Shown in pieces: positions 36,421-44,635 of a DNA stretch of 64,000 nucleotides. A program made the translations under genes and the position numbers. The notes beneath the pieces were generated by a model. The model saw only the letters and a list, made by a program, of their open reading frames with translations, did not search any database and was not told the DNA's origin. This stretch comes from Thalassospira sp. MCCC 1A01428 (GTDB lineage Bacteria > Pseudomonadota > Alphaproteobacteria > Rhodospirillales > Thalassospiraceae), in contig NZ_JFJZ01000006.1 of NCBI RefSeq assembly GCF_002115825.1, positions 1 to 64,000 on the forward strand, written 5' to 3'. The number at the start of each line of letters is the position of its first letter. Position 1 is the stretch's first letter.

Positions 36421-36426
36421 GCCCAA

Positions 36427-36620
36427 GTCATTTGATTGCTCCAGTAGCGTAGAAGGAACGTTAACTTGTTCCTGCCTGTTGAGTGGTTACGGAAGAACAG
36501 CATGGAACTGCCCTGCTACGCGGGTAATTCGAAAGAGATGCAAGGCGCAGACCTGTAAGTTAAACATATCAAGGGCCGATTCCCTTTGTCTGCTGCTGCA
36601 AACCTAAGAGAACTATTTAT
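36427..36620 (+). promoter_or_regulatory. Long 5' leader of the DEAD-box helicase mRNA
   Basis: About 194 bases between the predicted transcription start and the TTG codon, without a convincing open frame. GC-rich stretches (for example CTGCCCTGCTACGCGGGTAA at 36509-36528) can form short helices. DEAD-box helicase and cold-shock mRNAs often have long leaders used for temperature or autoregulatory control; no known riboswitch class is recognised here. Confidence 0.45.
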
Positions 36621-38390
36621 TTGACCCAGTTTTCGGATCTCGGCCTGGCCGAGCCCGTACTTCGAGCCTTAACGCACGAAGGTTACGTTACGCCGACGCC
36701 CATTCAGGCACAGGCCATTCCTTCCCTTCTGGAAGGCAAAGATCTTCTGGGTATTGCCCAGACCGGCACCGGCAAAACCGCTGCTTTTGCACTGCCGATA
36801 TTAGACCGTCTTTCCAAATCAGAAAAACGGACCGCACCCCGGCATTGCCGTGTATTGGTGCTGGCGCCGACGCGTGAGCTGGCCGCACAGATTGGCGACA
36901 GCTTCCGTGCTTATGGCCGCTTTACCAAAACCACTGTTGCGGTTGTTGTGGGCGGGGTTTCCCCCGGTCCGCAGATCAAGGCAATTACGCCGGGTGTCGA
37001 TGTGCTTGTCGCAACGCCAGGCCGTTTGCTTGACCATGTCGACAGCGGCAAGCTGAAACTTGACCAGGTCGAAGTCGTCGTTCTCGACGAGGCCGACCAC
37101 ATGCTGGATCTCGGCTTCCTGCCGCCGATCCGCCGTGTCGTCAAGATGCTGCCAAAATCCCGTCAGAACCTGTTTTTCTCGGCTACCATGCCAACCCAGA
37201 TCGGACAGCTTGCCGGCGATATGCTGCGCGATCCGGTCAAGGTTTCGGTAACGCCGGTCTCCACCACTGCTGAACGTGTCAATCAGTCGGTTTATCTGAT
37301 CGAGGCATCACGCAAGCGGGCTTTGCTGGCCGAGTTGCTTGATAACCCTGCTTTTGGCCGGACCCTGGTTTTTACCCGCACCAAACGCGGGGCGGACCGG
37401 GTGGCGCGCCATCTGGAATCTTGCAAAATCAGTGCTTCCGCCATTCATGGTAATAAAAGCCAGAACCAGCGTGAACGCGCCCTGGCAGCCTTTAAGGATG
37501 GTCAGGTTCAGGTTTTGGTTGCCACCGACATTGCCGCACGCGGCATTGATGTTGATGGCGTGACCCATGTGGTCAATTACGAACTTCCCAATGTTCCTGA
37601 AAGCTACGTTCATCGTATTGGTCGTACCGCCCGTGCGGGTGCTGCGGGCCATGCGATTGCGTTTTGTGCGGATGATGAGCGTAGTTTGCTGCGCGATATT
37701 GAACGCACAACCCGGCAGACCATTCCGTCGATTGATCGTCGCGATGCGAAGGCCGCAGCCCAGGAAGAAGCTGAATCCGCTGCGAACCGTGCTGCGCAAG
37801 GCCCGCGCCGTTCCAGCCGTGGTGCGGCTGGTAATGGCAATGGTGGCCGCCAAAATAATGGTGGCAGTGCCAATGGTCGTCGTGCAGAAGGTGGCCGCAA
37901 TGGCGCTGCCAACCGTAGTGACGGCCCGGCAGCAAAGCCGGCGCAAGGGCGTTATAAAGGCGGGCGGAAGCCGGCTTCTGATGCGCCGCGCGGTGAAAAT
38001 ACAAATATTGCCGCAAGCGGCACCACAGACGGGGCTGCTGCGCAGCCGGTAAAAACCGGGTTTGTTGCACGTAATAGCCGCGATGGTGCCCCGGCCCGTT
38101 CCGGGCGCAGTGGCAATGGTGGTGCCGTGCGCGGAAACGCGCCGCGCAATAATCGTAATGACCGTGACGGCGGCAGTGATGCCAGCCAGAACCGTATCGC
38201 TTCCAGCGTAGCGTTTCTGGGTAAAACGTCATCGGGCAAATCCGGTGCGACCGGCAATGGCAGTGCAAATGCCGATGCGGGGCGTACCAGCCGAAATTCA
38301 CGAAATTCCGGTCCGGCAAGGGGAGCTGCGAATGCTTCTGATCGTGGCCGGTCGAAAACAGGAAATCGCCCGCGTCATTCTGTCGCGTAA
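36621..38390 (+). CDS. DEAD-box ATP-dependent RNA helicase, RhlE-like
   Basis: Unwinds structured RNA, in ribosome assembly or mRNA turnover. The start is a TTG with AAGAGA upstream. Motifs in order: Q motif (YVTPTPIQAQAIP), I AQTGTGKT, Ia PTRELA, II VLDEADHMLD, III FSATM, V ATDIAARGIDV, VI HRIGRTARAG. The helicase core ends near residue 380; the remaining 200 residues are a low-complexity, basic Gly/Asn/Arg/Ala-rich tail, likely an unspecific RNA-binding region. Total 589 residues. A cold-shock protein gene follows after 84 bp. Confidence 0.93.
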   Translation: MTQFSDLGLAEPVLRALTHEGYVTPTPIQAQAIPSLLEGKDLLGIAQTGTGKTAAFALPILDRLSKSEKRTAPRHCRVLVLAPTRELAAQIGDSFRAYGRFTKTTVAVVVGGVSPGPQIKAITPGVDVLVATPGRLLDHVDSGKLKLDQVEVVVLDEADHMLDLGFLPPIRRVVKMLPKSRQNLFFSATMPTQIGQLAGDMLRDPVKVSVTPVSTTAERVNQSVYLIEASRKRALLAELLDNPAFGRTLVFTRTKRGADRVARHLESCKISASAIHGNKSQNQRERALAAFKDGQVQVLVATDIAARGIDVDGVTHVVNYELPNVPESYVHRIGRTARAGAAGHAIAFCADDERSLLRDIERTTRQTIPSIDRRDAKAAAQEEAESAANRAAQGPRRSSRGAAGNGNGGRQNNGGSANGRRAEGGRNGAANRSDGPAAKPAQGRYKGGRKPASDAPRGENTNIAASGTTDGAAAQPVKTGFVARNSRDGAPARSGRSGNGGAVRGNAPRNNRNDRDGGSDASQNRIASSVAFLGKTSSGKSGATGNGSANADAGRTSRNSRNSGPARGAANASDRGRSKTGNRPRHSVA

Positions 38391-38474
38391 GCTGATTTCC
38401 GAAAAAGATGGACAGGATCCACGCGGGGTTCTGTCTGACAGTTTGGGCCAACTATACTCATAGGAGAGATTAAA

Positions 38475-38684
38475 ATGGCAACTGGTACCGTAAAATGGTT
38501 TAACGCAACCAAAGGCTTTGGTTTCATTCAGCCGGACGAAGGCGGAAATGACGTTTTCTTGCACATCAGTGCAGTTGAACGCGCTGGCCTGCGTCACCCG
38601 CAGGAAGGCGACAAGATCAACTACGAACTGCGCACCGACTCACGTTCGGGCCGCGTTTCGGCTGACGATCTGACCGCTGCCTAA
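38475..38684 (+). CDS. Cold-shock protein, CspA family
   Basis: RNA/ssDNA-binding chaperone of 69 residues, one OB-fold domain. RNP1 is KGFGFIQP and RNP2 is VFLHISAVE; the start MATGTVKWFNATKG is canonical. AGGAGA lies upstream. It is downstream of the RNA helicase, which fits a joint role in keeping RNA unstructured in the cold. A strong terminator follows. Confidence 0.96.
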   Translation: MATGTVKWFNATKGFGFIQPDEGGNDVFLHISAVERAGLRHPQEGDKINYELRTDSRSGRVSADDLTAA

Positions 38685-38721
38685 TTCGGTTTGTTGCCTT
38701 TCGAGGTAACGCTGAAATTGC

Positions 38722-38751
38722 AAACCCCGCCCGGGTAACCGGGCGGGGTTT
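38722..38751 (+). terminator. Terminator after the cold-shock gene
   Basis: A 13-bp perfect stem (38722-38734 with 38739-38751, arm AAACCCCGCCCGG) with a GTAA tetraloop, followed by GTTTTGTTT. Confidence 0.95.
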
Positions 38752-38937
38752 GTTTTGTTTGGTGCGACGATACAGCCACCTGCGGGAAATATCGAAAACA
38801 TCGGAGCACAAAGTAACCCTGCCCGAAAAATAGTGATCAGGGGCCGCCAGCGAGGTTGCGAACAGTCATGCTGCCTGAGGTGTAATGCCCATAACCGCTT
38901 GACGAATTGGGTGGCTGTTGTGGTGCGGCTTGCGCTG

Positions 38938-39615
38938 TTATGGGCGTAAAAACGCTATGTTGGCCCGGGTGGCGGCACTTAACACATGGAAATGCATGGC
39001 ATCGCGGGCGCGCGACGGGTTGCGTTCGCGTACAAACCGTAAAACCTGTTCATGTTCCTGGAGCGGGGCCTGTATGGCTGCTGCGTTGGCAAAGGGGAGC
39101 ATCTGGTTTTCGTGAATGCTTTGCGCCGTAGGGTGCATTGCCTTGGCAAATAGCGGATTATCGGCTGCGTGCAGCAAAATATTATGAAATTCGGTATCGG
39201 CCTTTGCGGCCTGAAACAGATTATCATCAAGAAATGCCTGGCGCATTTCTTCAATGCTGTTTTGCAAAGCTGACAAATGTATGTTGGTTCTTGCCTGTGC
39301 GGCCAGCCCCGCAACATAAGGTTCAATTGCCAACCTGAACTGATAGACCTGTGCTGCGTGCCGGGTGGAGCGGGCGTCGCGCGGCGTGCCATCTTGCGGG
39401 TCCGTCACAAACACCCCTTTTCCGGCCTGAACACGAATGAGGCCAAGTGCCTCCAGTGTTGCCAAAGCCTCGCGCAGGCTGGCGCGGCTGATGTGAAGCT
39501 CCTGCGCAAGAATGCGCTGGGAGGGAAGCGAGTCTCCTGTTTGTAATGCCCTGGTTTTGATGAGTTTTCTGATCTCTCGTGTGGCACGTTCGGGCGCGCT
39601 TTCGGTTTGTTTCAT
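38938..39615 (-). CDS. GntR-family regulator, FadR/FCD type
   Basis: Regulator of 225 residues: winged helix (LQTGDSLPSQRILAQELHISRASLREALATLEALGLIRV) followed by an all-helical FCD ligand domain (AAKADTEFHNILLHAADNPLFAKAM). It is divergent from a polar amino-acid ABC transporter and a FadR-type dyad sits between, so it probably controls that transporter and itself. FCD domains bind small carboxylates or amino acids, often with a metal ion. Confidence 0.92.
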   Translation of the reverse strand: MKQTESAPERATREIRKLIKTRALQTGDSLPSQRILAQELHISRASLREALATLEALGLIRVQAGKGVFVTDPQDGTPRDARSTRHAAQVYQFRLAIEPYVAGLAAQARTNIHLSALQNSIEEMRQAFLDDNLFQAAKADTEFHNILLHAADNPLFAKAMHPTAQSIHENQMLPFANAAAIQAPLQEHEQVLRFVRERNPSRARDAMHFHVLSAATRANIAFLRP

Positions 39616-39629
39616 TGAAACTCCCTTAA

Positions 39630-39642
39630 CTGGTCAGACCAG
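39630..39642. promoter_or_regulatory. FadR-type operator dyad
   Basis: CTGGTCAGACCAG is a perfect dyad and fits the TGGT-N3-ACCA consensus of the FadR subfamily exactly. It lies 15-27 bp upstream of the GntR start codon, so it probably mediates autoregulation and control of the divergent transporter. Confidence 0.8.
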
Positions 39643-39814
39643 ATGGATAAGGCGGAAATTTTTAATTCCGTTATATTTCAACACTTTTCGTAAAATTTGA
39701 AGTTGTATTTTGCTGCGATGCAAAAATCAGCATGGACAATAGTATAAAAAATATGCACCAATTAATAATGATCAAAAATTAAACTTATCTCAAATATGCA
39801 ATTCGGAGAGGCAC

Positions 39815-40600
39815 ATGAAGAATTTCCTGAAGGTAACACTTGCCGCAGTGGCAATGATGGCGGCCCCGCTGGCCGGGGCATCGGCGGCGGGCGCGCTTTC
39901 GGCGATCAAGGATGCCGGTGTGATAAAAATTGCCGTCCCGCAGGATTTTCCGCCGTTTGGCACTGTTGGAACCGATATGCAGCCCCAGGGCTATGACATT
40001 GATATGGCCAAGCTGATTGCCAGTGATCTGGGTGTTAAGCTGGAAATGGTGCCGGTCACCACCAATAACCGTATCCCTTACCTGACCACGGGCAAGGTTG
40101 ATCTGGTGATTTCGACGCTGGGCAAAAACCCGGACCGTGAAAAGGTTATCGATTTTACCGACCCGTATGCCCCGTTTTTTAACGGCGTTTTTGGCCCGGC
40201 CGATATCGAAATTAAAGGCCCGGCAGACCTTAGTGGTCACACTCTGGGTGTCACGCGCGCGACCATCGAAGATATGGAATTGCAGAAAATCGCGCCCAAA
40301 GATGTCGATATCAAACGATACGAAGATAACAACGCCACCATTTCCGCGTTTCTTTCCGGTCAGGTCGAAGTGATTGCCACCGGTAACGTATCCGCCGCTG
40401 CCATTATCAAACGCAACCCGCCGCGCAAGCCGGAACCGAAATTCCTGATTAAAAATTCGCCTTGTTATGTCGGCCTGAACAAGGACGAACCGGAACTTAA
40501 AGCCAAGGTAAACGAAATTATTGCCGCGTCGCTGAAAGATGGCCGTCTGAACGACATTTCCATTCAGTGGCTGGGCAACCCGTTGCCTGAAAAGTTCTGA
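39815..40600 (+). CDS. Polar amino-acid ABC transporter binding protein
   Basis: Periplasmic family 3 binding protein of 261 residues. A signal peptide ends near GASA-AG, then the mature lobe GVIKIAVPQDFPPFGTVGTDMQPQGYDIDMAKLIASDLG, with TLGKNPDREKVIDFTDPY as the standard hinge motif. Ligand is a polar amino acid or related compound. It is the first gene of the transporter set (binding protein, two permeases, ATPase). GGAGAGG precedes the ATG. Confidence 0.94.
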   Translation: MKNFLKVTLAAVAMMAAPLAGASAAGALSAIKDAGVIKIAVPQDFPPFGTVGTDMQPQGYDIDMAKLIASDLGVKLEMVPVTTNNRIPYLTTGKVDLVISTLGKNPDREKVIDFTDPYAPFFNGVFGPADIEIKGPADLSGHTLGVTRATIEDMELQKIAPKDVDIKRYEDNNATISAFLSGQVEVIATGNVSAAAIIKRNPPRKPEPKFLIKNSPCYVGLNKDEPELKAKVNEIIAASLKDGRLNDISIQWLGNPLPEKF

Positions 40601-40637
40601 TCTCATCTCATCGCGACAAACAGGTGATAGCTTTTTA

Positions 40638-41309
40638 ATGGCTTATCAATTTGATTTTGGCTCAATTCTTCCACACTGGAAACTGCTGCTGGATGGCGTT
40701 GTGCTGACGACCGAACTGGCTGCTGTTGGGGCTGTCGCCGGTGTCGGGCTGGGTATTTTAGGGGCGTGGGCGCGAAGCTCACGCATCCCGGTTATCAGCC
40801 AGATTGTGGCTGTCTATGTCGAACTGATCCGCAATACACCGTTTCTGGTGCAATTGTTTTTCATCTTTTTCGGTTTGCCTGCGCTGGGGGTAAAGCTGTC
40901 TGAATTTCAGGCTGCTGCCCTGGCAATGGTCATAAATCTTGGTGCCTATTCGACCGAAATTGTCCGTGCAGGTATTCAGGCCATCCCGCAAGGGCAGATC
41001 GAAGCGGCCCAAAGCCTGGCGATGAACCGGGTGCAGATTTTTCGCTATATCGTTATCCGCCCGGCCTTGAAAAAAATCTGGCCGGCTTTGTCCAGTCAGG
41101 TGGTGATCGTCATGCTGGGGTCTTCTGTCTGTTCGCAAATTGCCGCCGAAGAGCTGACCTTTGCCGCCAATTATATTCAGGGCATGAATTTTCGCGCTTT
41201 CGAGGTCTATTTCGTTACGACCGGGATGTATCTGGTGATGTCTATTGTACTGCGCCAGATTTTGAAAATCTTTGGTAACTTTTTGTTTGAACGGCGGCAC
41301 CATGCCTGA
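40638..41309 (+). CDS. Polar amino-acid ABC permease 1 (HisM/GlnP type)
   Basis: Inner-membrane permease of 223 residues. The motif ELIRNTPFLVQLFFIFFGLPALG and the EAA loop IPQGQIEAAQSLAMNRVQIFRYIVIRPALKKI are typical of the HisM/GlnP family. Starts 37 bp after the binding-protein gene and overlaps the next permease by 8 bp. Confidence 0.94.
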   Translation: MAYQFDFGSILPHWKLLLDGVVLTTELAAVGAVAGVGLGILGAWARSSRIPVISQIVAVYVELIRNTPFLVQLFFIFFGLPALGVKLSEFQAAALAMVINLGAYSTEIVRAGIQAIPQGQIEAAQSLAMNRVQIFRYIVIRPALKKIWPALSSQVVIVMLGSSVCSQIAAEELTFAANYIQGMNFRAFEVYFVTTGMYLVMSIVLRQILKIFGNFLFERRHHA

Positions 41310-41955
41310 ATTTACCCTGTGGGACATTGTTTATAATTTGCTGCTTGCCGCTCGCTGGACGGTATTGCTGTCGCTTGTAGCCTTTGTCATGGGCGGGTTT
41401 GTCGCCCTGGTGTTATTGCTGGTGCGCACGGCAGGCAACCCGTGGGCCATGCGGCTGGTGCGCGGCTATGTCGAACTGTTTCAGGGCACGCCGCTTTTGA
41501 TGCAGTTATTCATTCTGTTTTTTGGCTTGCCCCTGATCGGCATTGATGTTTCGCCCTGGATCGCCGCCATGCTGGGCTTAACCCTGTTTACCAGTGCGTT
41601 TTTAACCGAGATTTGGCGCGGTTGTGTTGAATCGGTCAATAAAGGCCAGTGGGAAGCATCGGCAACCCTGGGCATGAATTTTACCCAGCAAATGCGCTAT
41701 ATCATCCTGCCGCAGGCCTTGCGCATTGCAGTCGCACCCACGGTTGGTTTTTCAGTTCAGGTGGTTAAGGGCACAGCTGTGACCTCGATTATCGGTTTTG
41801 TCGAACTAACCAAGGCGGGAACCATGATCACGAACGCCACTTACGCGCCCTTCACCGTCTATGGCTGTGTTGCCGTGCTTTATTTTGTCATCTGTTACCC
41901 GCTGTCGCTTTATGCCCGCCGCCTGGAAGGAAAACTTCATAATGTCTCTCGTTGA
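41302..41955 (+). CDS. Polar amino-acid ABC permease 2
   Basis: Second inner-membrane permease, 217 residues, with VELFQGTPLLMQLFILFFGLPLIG and EAA-type loop VNKGQWEASATLGMNFTQQMRYIILPQALR. The start at 41302 (MPEFTLWDIVYN) overlaps the end of permease 1; an in-frame ATG at 41272 would lengthen the overlap and is less likely. The two permeases form a heterodimer. Confidence 0.94.
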   Translation: MPEFTLWDIVYNLLLAARWTVLLSLVAFVMGGFVALVLLLVRTAGNPWAMRLVRGYVELFQGTPLLMQLFILFFGLPLIGIDVSPWIAAMLGLTLFTSAFLTEIWRGCVESVNKGQWEASATLGMNFTQQMRYIILPQALRIAVAPTVGFSVQVVKGTAVTSIIGFVELTKAGTMITNATYAPFTVYGCVAVLYFVICYPLSLYARRLEGKLHNVSR

Positions 41956-42673
41956 GCTTCATGCCATTCACAAAAGTTTTGGCGCGGTGCAGGTCCTTAA
42001 GGGCATTGATTTGAAAATCGATGAAGGGCAGGTTATCGCGCTGATCGGGCGCAGCGGATCGGGCAAAAGCACGCTTTTGCGTACCATCAATGGCCTGGAA
42101 ACCATCGATGACGGCACCATCATGGTTGCAGGTAAAAAGGTTGGCGATCATGACACCGACCTTCTTGATCTGCGCCTGAATGTCGGCATGGTGTTTCAGC
42201 AGTTCAATCTGTTTCCGCATTATACCGCCCTTGAAAACGTGATGCTGTCGCCCCAGGTGGTGAAAAAACAGTCCAAAGCCGAAGCCCGCGCCATTGCCGA
42301 AGAAATGCTGACCAAGGTTGGCCTGGCCGATAAAATGACCCATTACCCCGACCAGCTTTCGGGGGGGCAGCAACAACGTGTTGCCATTGCCCGCGCCCTT
42401 GCCATGAAGCCGCGCGTGTTGCTGTGCGATGAAGTCACATCCGCGCTGGACCCGGAACTGGTTAACGAAGTGCTGGCCGTTGTGCGCCAACTGGCCGAAG
42501 AAGGCATGACGCTGGTGATGGTGACCCATGAAATGCGTTTTGCCCGCGAAGTTTGCGATACACTGGTCTTTATGCATCATGGCCGCATCCACGAAAAAGG
42601 GGCCCCCGAAGCGGTTTTTGCCAACCCTAAAACACCCGAACTGGCAAATTTTGTTGGCGGGCTGGCCGGTTAG
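41942..42673 (+). CDS. Polar amino-acid ABC transporter ATPase (GlnQ/HisP type)
   Basis: ATPase of 243 residues: Walker A GRSGSGKST, LSGGQQQRVAIARALAMKPRVLLCDEVTSALDPE (signature and Walker B), and switch VMVTHEMRFAREV. Overlaps the end of permease 2 by 14 bp. Last gene of the transporter set; a short hairpin with arms TGTCAC/GTGACA follows at 42679-42694. Confidence 0.96.
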   Translation: MSLVELHAIHKSFGAVQVLKGIDLKIDEGQVIALIGRSGSGKSTLLRTINGLETIDDGTIMVAGKKVGDHDTDLLDLRLNVGMVFQQFNLFPHYTALENVMLSPQVVKKQSKAEARAIAEEMLTKVGLADKMTHYPDQLSGGQQQRVAIARALAMKPRVLLCDEVTSALDPELVNEVLAVVRQLAEEGMTLVMVTHEMRFAREVCDTLVFMHHGRIHEKGAPEAVFANPKTPELANFVGGLAG

Positions 42674-42788
42674 GCTGGTGTCACTTATGTGACAGTTTCC
42701 AGTTGTTGCCGGTTTATGGTTTTCCCCTTTCGCGACAGTCCCTAAAACAGGCTTTCGGTTTTGAAGGTGTGTCGGGGATGGATCGGTG

Positions 42789-44039
42789 ATGAACAAGCGG
42801 GTAGATACGGCGCAAACATCCGGCAAGCAGTTGCAGCCTCCTTTAACCGGTGCAATGGCCCTTCTCGACCGTTTCCCGTTTCTTGTTCTTGGGGTTGTGC
42901 TGGTGGGGGCGTTTGCCTCGTCGACATCGGCACCGCTGGGGGGCTTGTTTGTTGTCGACGGGCTGGGCGAAGCACCGTGGAAAATCAGCGTAGCGGCCAT
43001 TATCAAGGTGGTGGTAACACTATTAACCAACCGTTATTACGGCCATGCGATTGATCGCGGGGTGCCTGTTCGCCGTTTGCTGCTAATCAGTATTACCTGC
43101 TTTACCATCGGTATGGGAATTATCGGTACCTTTCAGGTGTATTGGGTTTATGCGGGTATTGCCTCGGTCCTGATCGGGGTTGGGTCCGGCGCGTTATCGG
43201 TGGTGTATTCGTTCGGGCGTTTGTTTGCCGAACAAACCGGTCGTGACGTAAAAAAGTTTAATTCCTGGTTGCGGATGCAAACATCGCTGGGCTGGATGGT
43301 CGGCCCCGCCATATCATTATCGGTTTATGGCGCATTTGGTTTCACGGCCATCTATTTTGCCATTGCGGGCTTAGGCGCGGCGTGGCTGTTATTTTGTTTT
43401 TGTGTGGTGCCATCAGCCTTTAAAACCCACCATCCCGGCAGTATCACGCCGGGGCAAAAGGTGCCGTTTAATCGCGGTTTGGTGCTGGCCTGTATTCCGG
43501 TCTATCTGATTTCGACCGGGCATGTATTGTTTTTAACCGCGATGCCGCTTTATTTCACAACCGGCCTTGGCCTGGCACCCGCTGCCGCCGGGTTTGAACT
43601 AACGGTGAAATGCTTTGTCGAGGTGATCGCAATTTACGCATCAGCCGGGGTTATCCATCGCATTGGGGAACGCAGGGGCCTGATGATTGCGGCAAGCTGT
43701 GCGGTGTTGTTTTTTGCGCTGGTGTATCATGCGCAAACCTTGCTGCATGTGCTGGCCTTGGGGGCATTGGATGGCCTTTATTACGGGCTGTTTGCCGCCA
43801 TTGGCATGACGTTTGTGCAAAATTTTGCCCGGCATCGGCCCGGCATGGCAACCAGTTATTATATCAGCACATTGTTTGTCGGCGGTCTTACCGGCAACCT
43901 TTTAATGGGGACCATTGCCAACTGGTATTCGTTTCATGCCACGGTTGCGGTGTCCGGTTTTATCGTTGCCATTGGCGGTTTGGTGTTGCTGGTGATTGGC
44001 GACGCCCCCGCCGAAGAAGCACCCCCGCAACAGGCATGA
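42789..44039 (+). CDS. MFS transporter, SetA-like sugar-efflux family
   Basis: Twelve-helix inner-membrane transporter of 416 residues (ATG at 42789; a GTG one codon upstream is possible). The sequence KKFNSWLRMQTSLGWMVGPAISLSVYGAFGF resembles the conserved region of the sugar efflux (SET) family, which exports sugars such as lactose or glucose analogues. The ends are variable. It follows the amino-acid transporter by 115 bp with a weak hairpin between, so cotranscription is possible but not certain. Confidence 0.82.
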   Translation: MNKRVDTAQTSGKQLQPPLTGAMALLDRFPFLVLGVVLVGAFASSTSAPLGGLFVVDGLGEAPWKISVAAIIKVVVTLLTNRYYGHAIDRGVPVRRLLLISITCFTIGMGIIGTFQVYWVYAGIASVLIGVGSGALSVVYSFGRLFAEQTGRDVKKFNSWLRMQTSLGWMVGPAISLSVYGAFGFTAIYFAIAGLGAAWLLFCFCVVPSAFKTHHPGSITPGQKVPFNRGLVLACIPVYLISTGHVLFLTAMPLYFTTGLGLAPAAAGFELTVKCFVEVIAIYASAGVIHRIGERRGLMIAASCAVLFFALVYHAQTLLHVLALGALDGLYYGLFAAIGMTFVQNFARHRPGMATSYYISTLFVGGLTGNLLMGTIANWYSFHATVAVSGFIVAIGGLVLLVIGDAPAEEAPPQQA

Positions 44040-44078
44040 TCCACTTGACTTTGGCGCATCTGACGCGATGATCAGCCC

Positions 44079-44561
44079 ATGTCAGATCAAAATCAAAACC
44101 CAACACCCCAGCGCGCCCGGCTGTTTGTTGACGCCGATGCCTGCCCGGTAAAGGCTGAATGCGAACGTGTTGCCGAACGCCACCGTATCGAAATGTTCCT
44201 GGTGTCGAACGGGGGCATTCGCCCGTCGCGCAACCCGCTTATCCACAGCATTTTTGTCCCGCCCGAACCCGATGCTGCCGATGACTGGATTGCCGAAAAT
44301 GCCAGCACCAACGATGTGATTATCACAGCCGATATTCCGCTGGCGTCGCGCGGGCTGGAACTGGGCGCGCATGTGTTGGGGCCGACGGGCAAAGCCTTTA
44401 CCGAGGCCAATATTGCCAATGCGCTGGCCGGGCGTGAAATTGCCGCCCATATGCGTGAAGTCACTGGCGAGCAGGGCCGTAATGCCGGTTTCACGCAAAA
44501 GGACCGGTCGCGGTTTTCCAGTGCGCTGGAAGTTATGGTTCAGGCAGCATTGCGCGCCTGA
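44079..44561 (+). CDS. UPF0178 (YaiI/YqxD) family protein
   Basis: Cytosolic protein of 160 residues with the family motif ARLFVDADACPVKAECERVAERH and DVIITADIPLASRGLE. The conserved Asp residues suggest a PIN-like nuclease fold, though activity is not proven. Stands 39 bp after the MFS gene. Confidence 0.92.
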   Translation: MSDQNQNPTPQRARLFVDADACPVKAECERVAERHRIEMFLVSNGGIRPSRNPLIHSIFVPPEPDAADDWIAENASTNDVIITADIPLASRGLELGAHVLGPTGKAFTEANIANALAGREIAAHMREVTGEQGRNAGFTQKDRSRFSSALEVMVQAALRA

Positions 44562-44583
44562 GATTGGTTGCGTGCTTAGGTGC

Positions 44584-44613
44584 AAGGCCCGGAGCATAAC
44601 GTTTCCGGGCCTT
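44584..44613. terminator. Bidirectional terminator between UPF0178 and aldehyde dehydrogenase genes
   Basis: A 10-bp perfect stem (44584-44593 with 44604-44613, arm AAGGCCCGGA), followed on plus by GTCTTTGTTATTTT. It separates convergent genes. Confidence 0.8.
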
Positions 44614-44635
44614 GTCTTTGTTATTTTAAGACACG

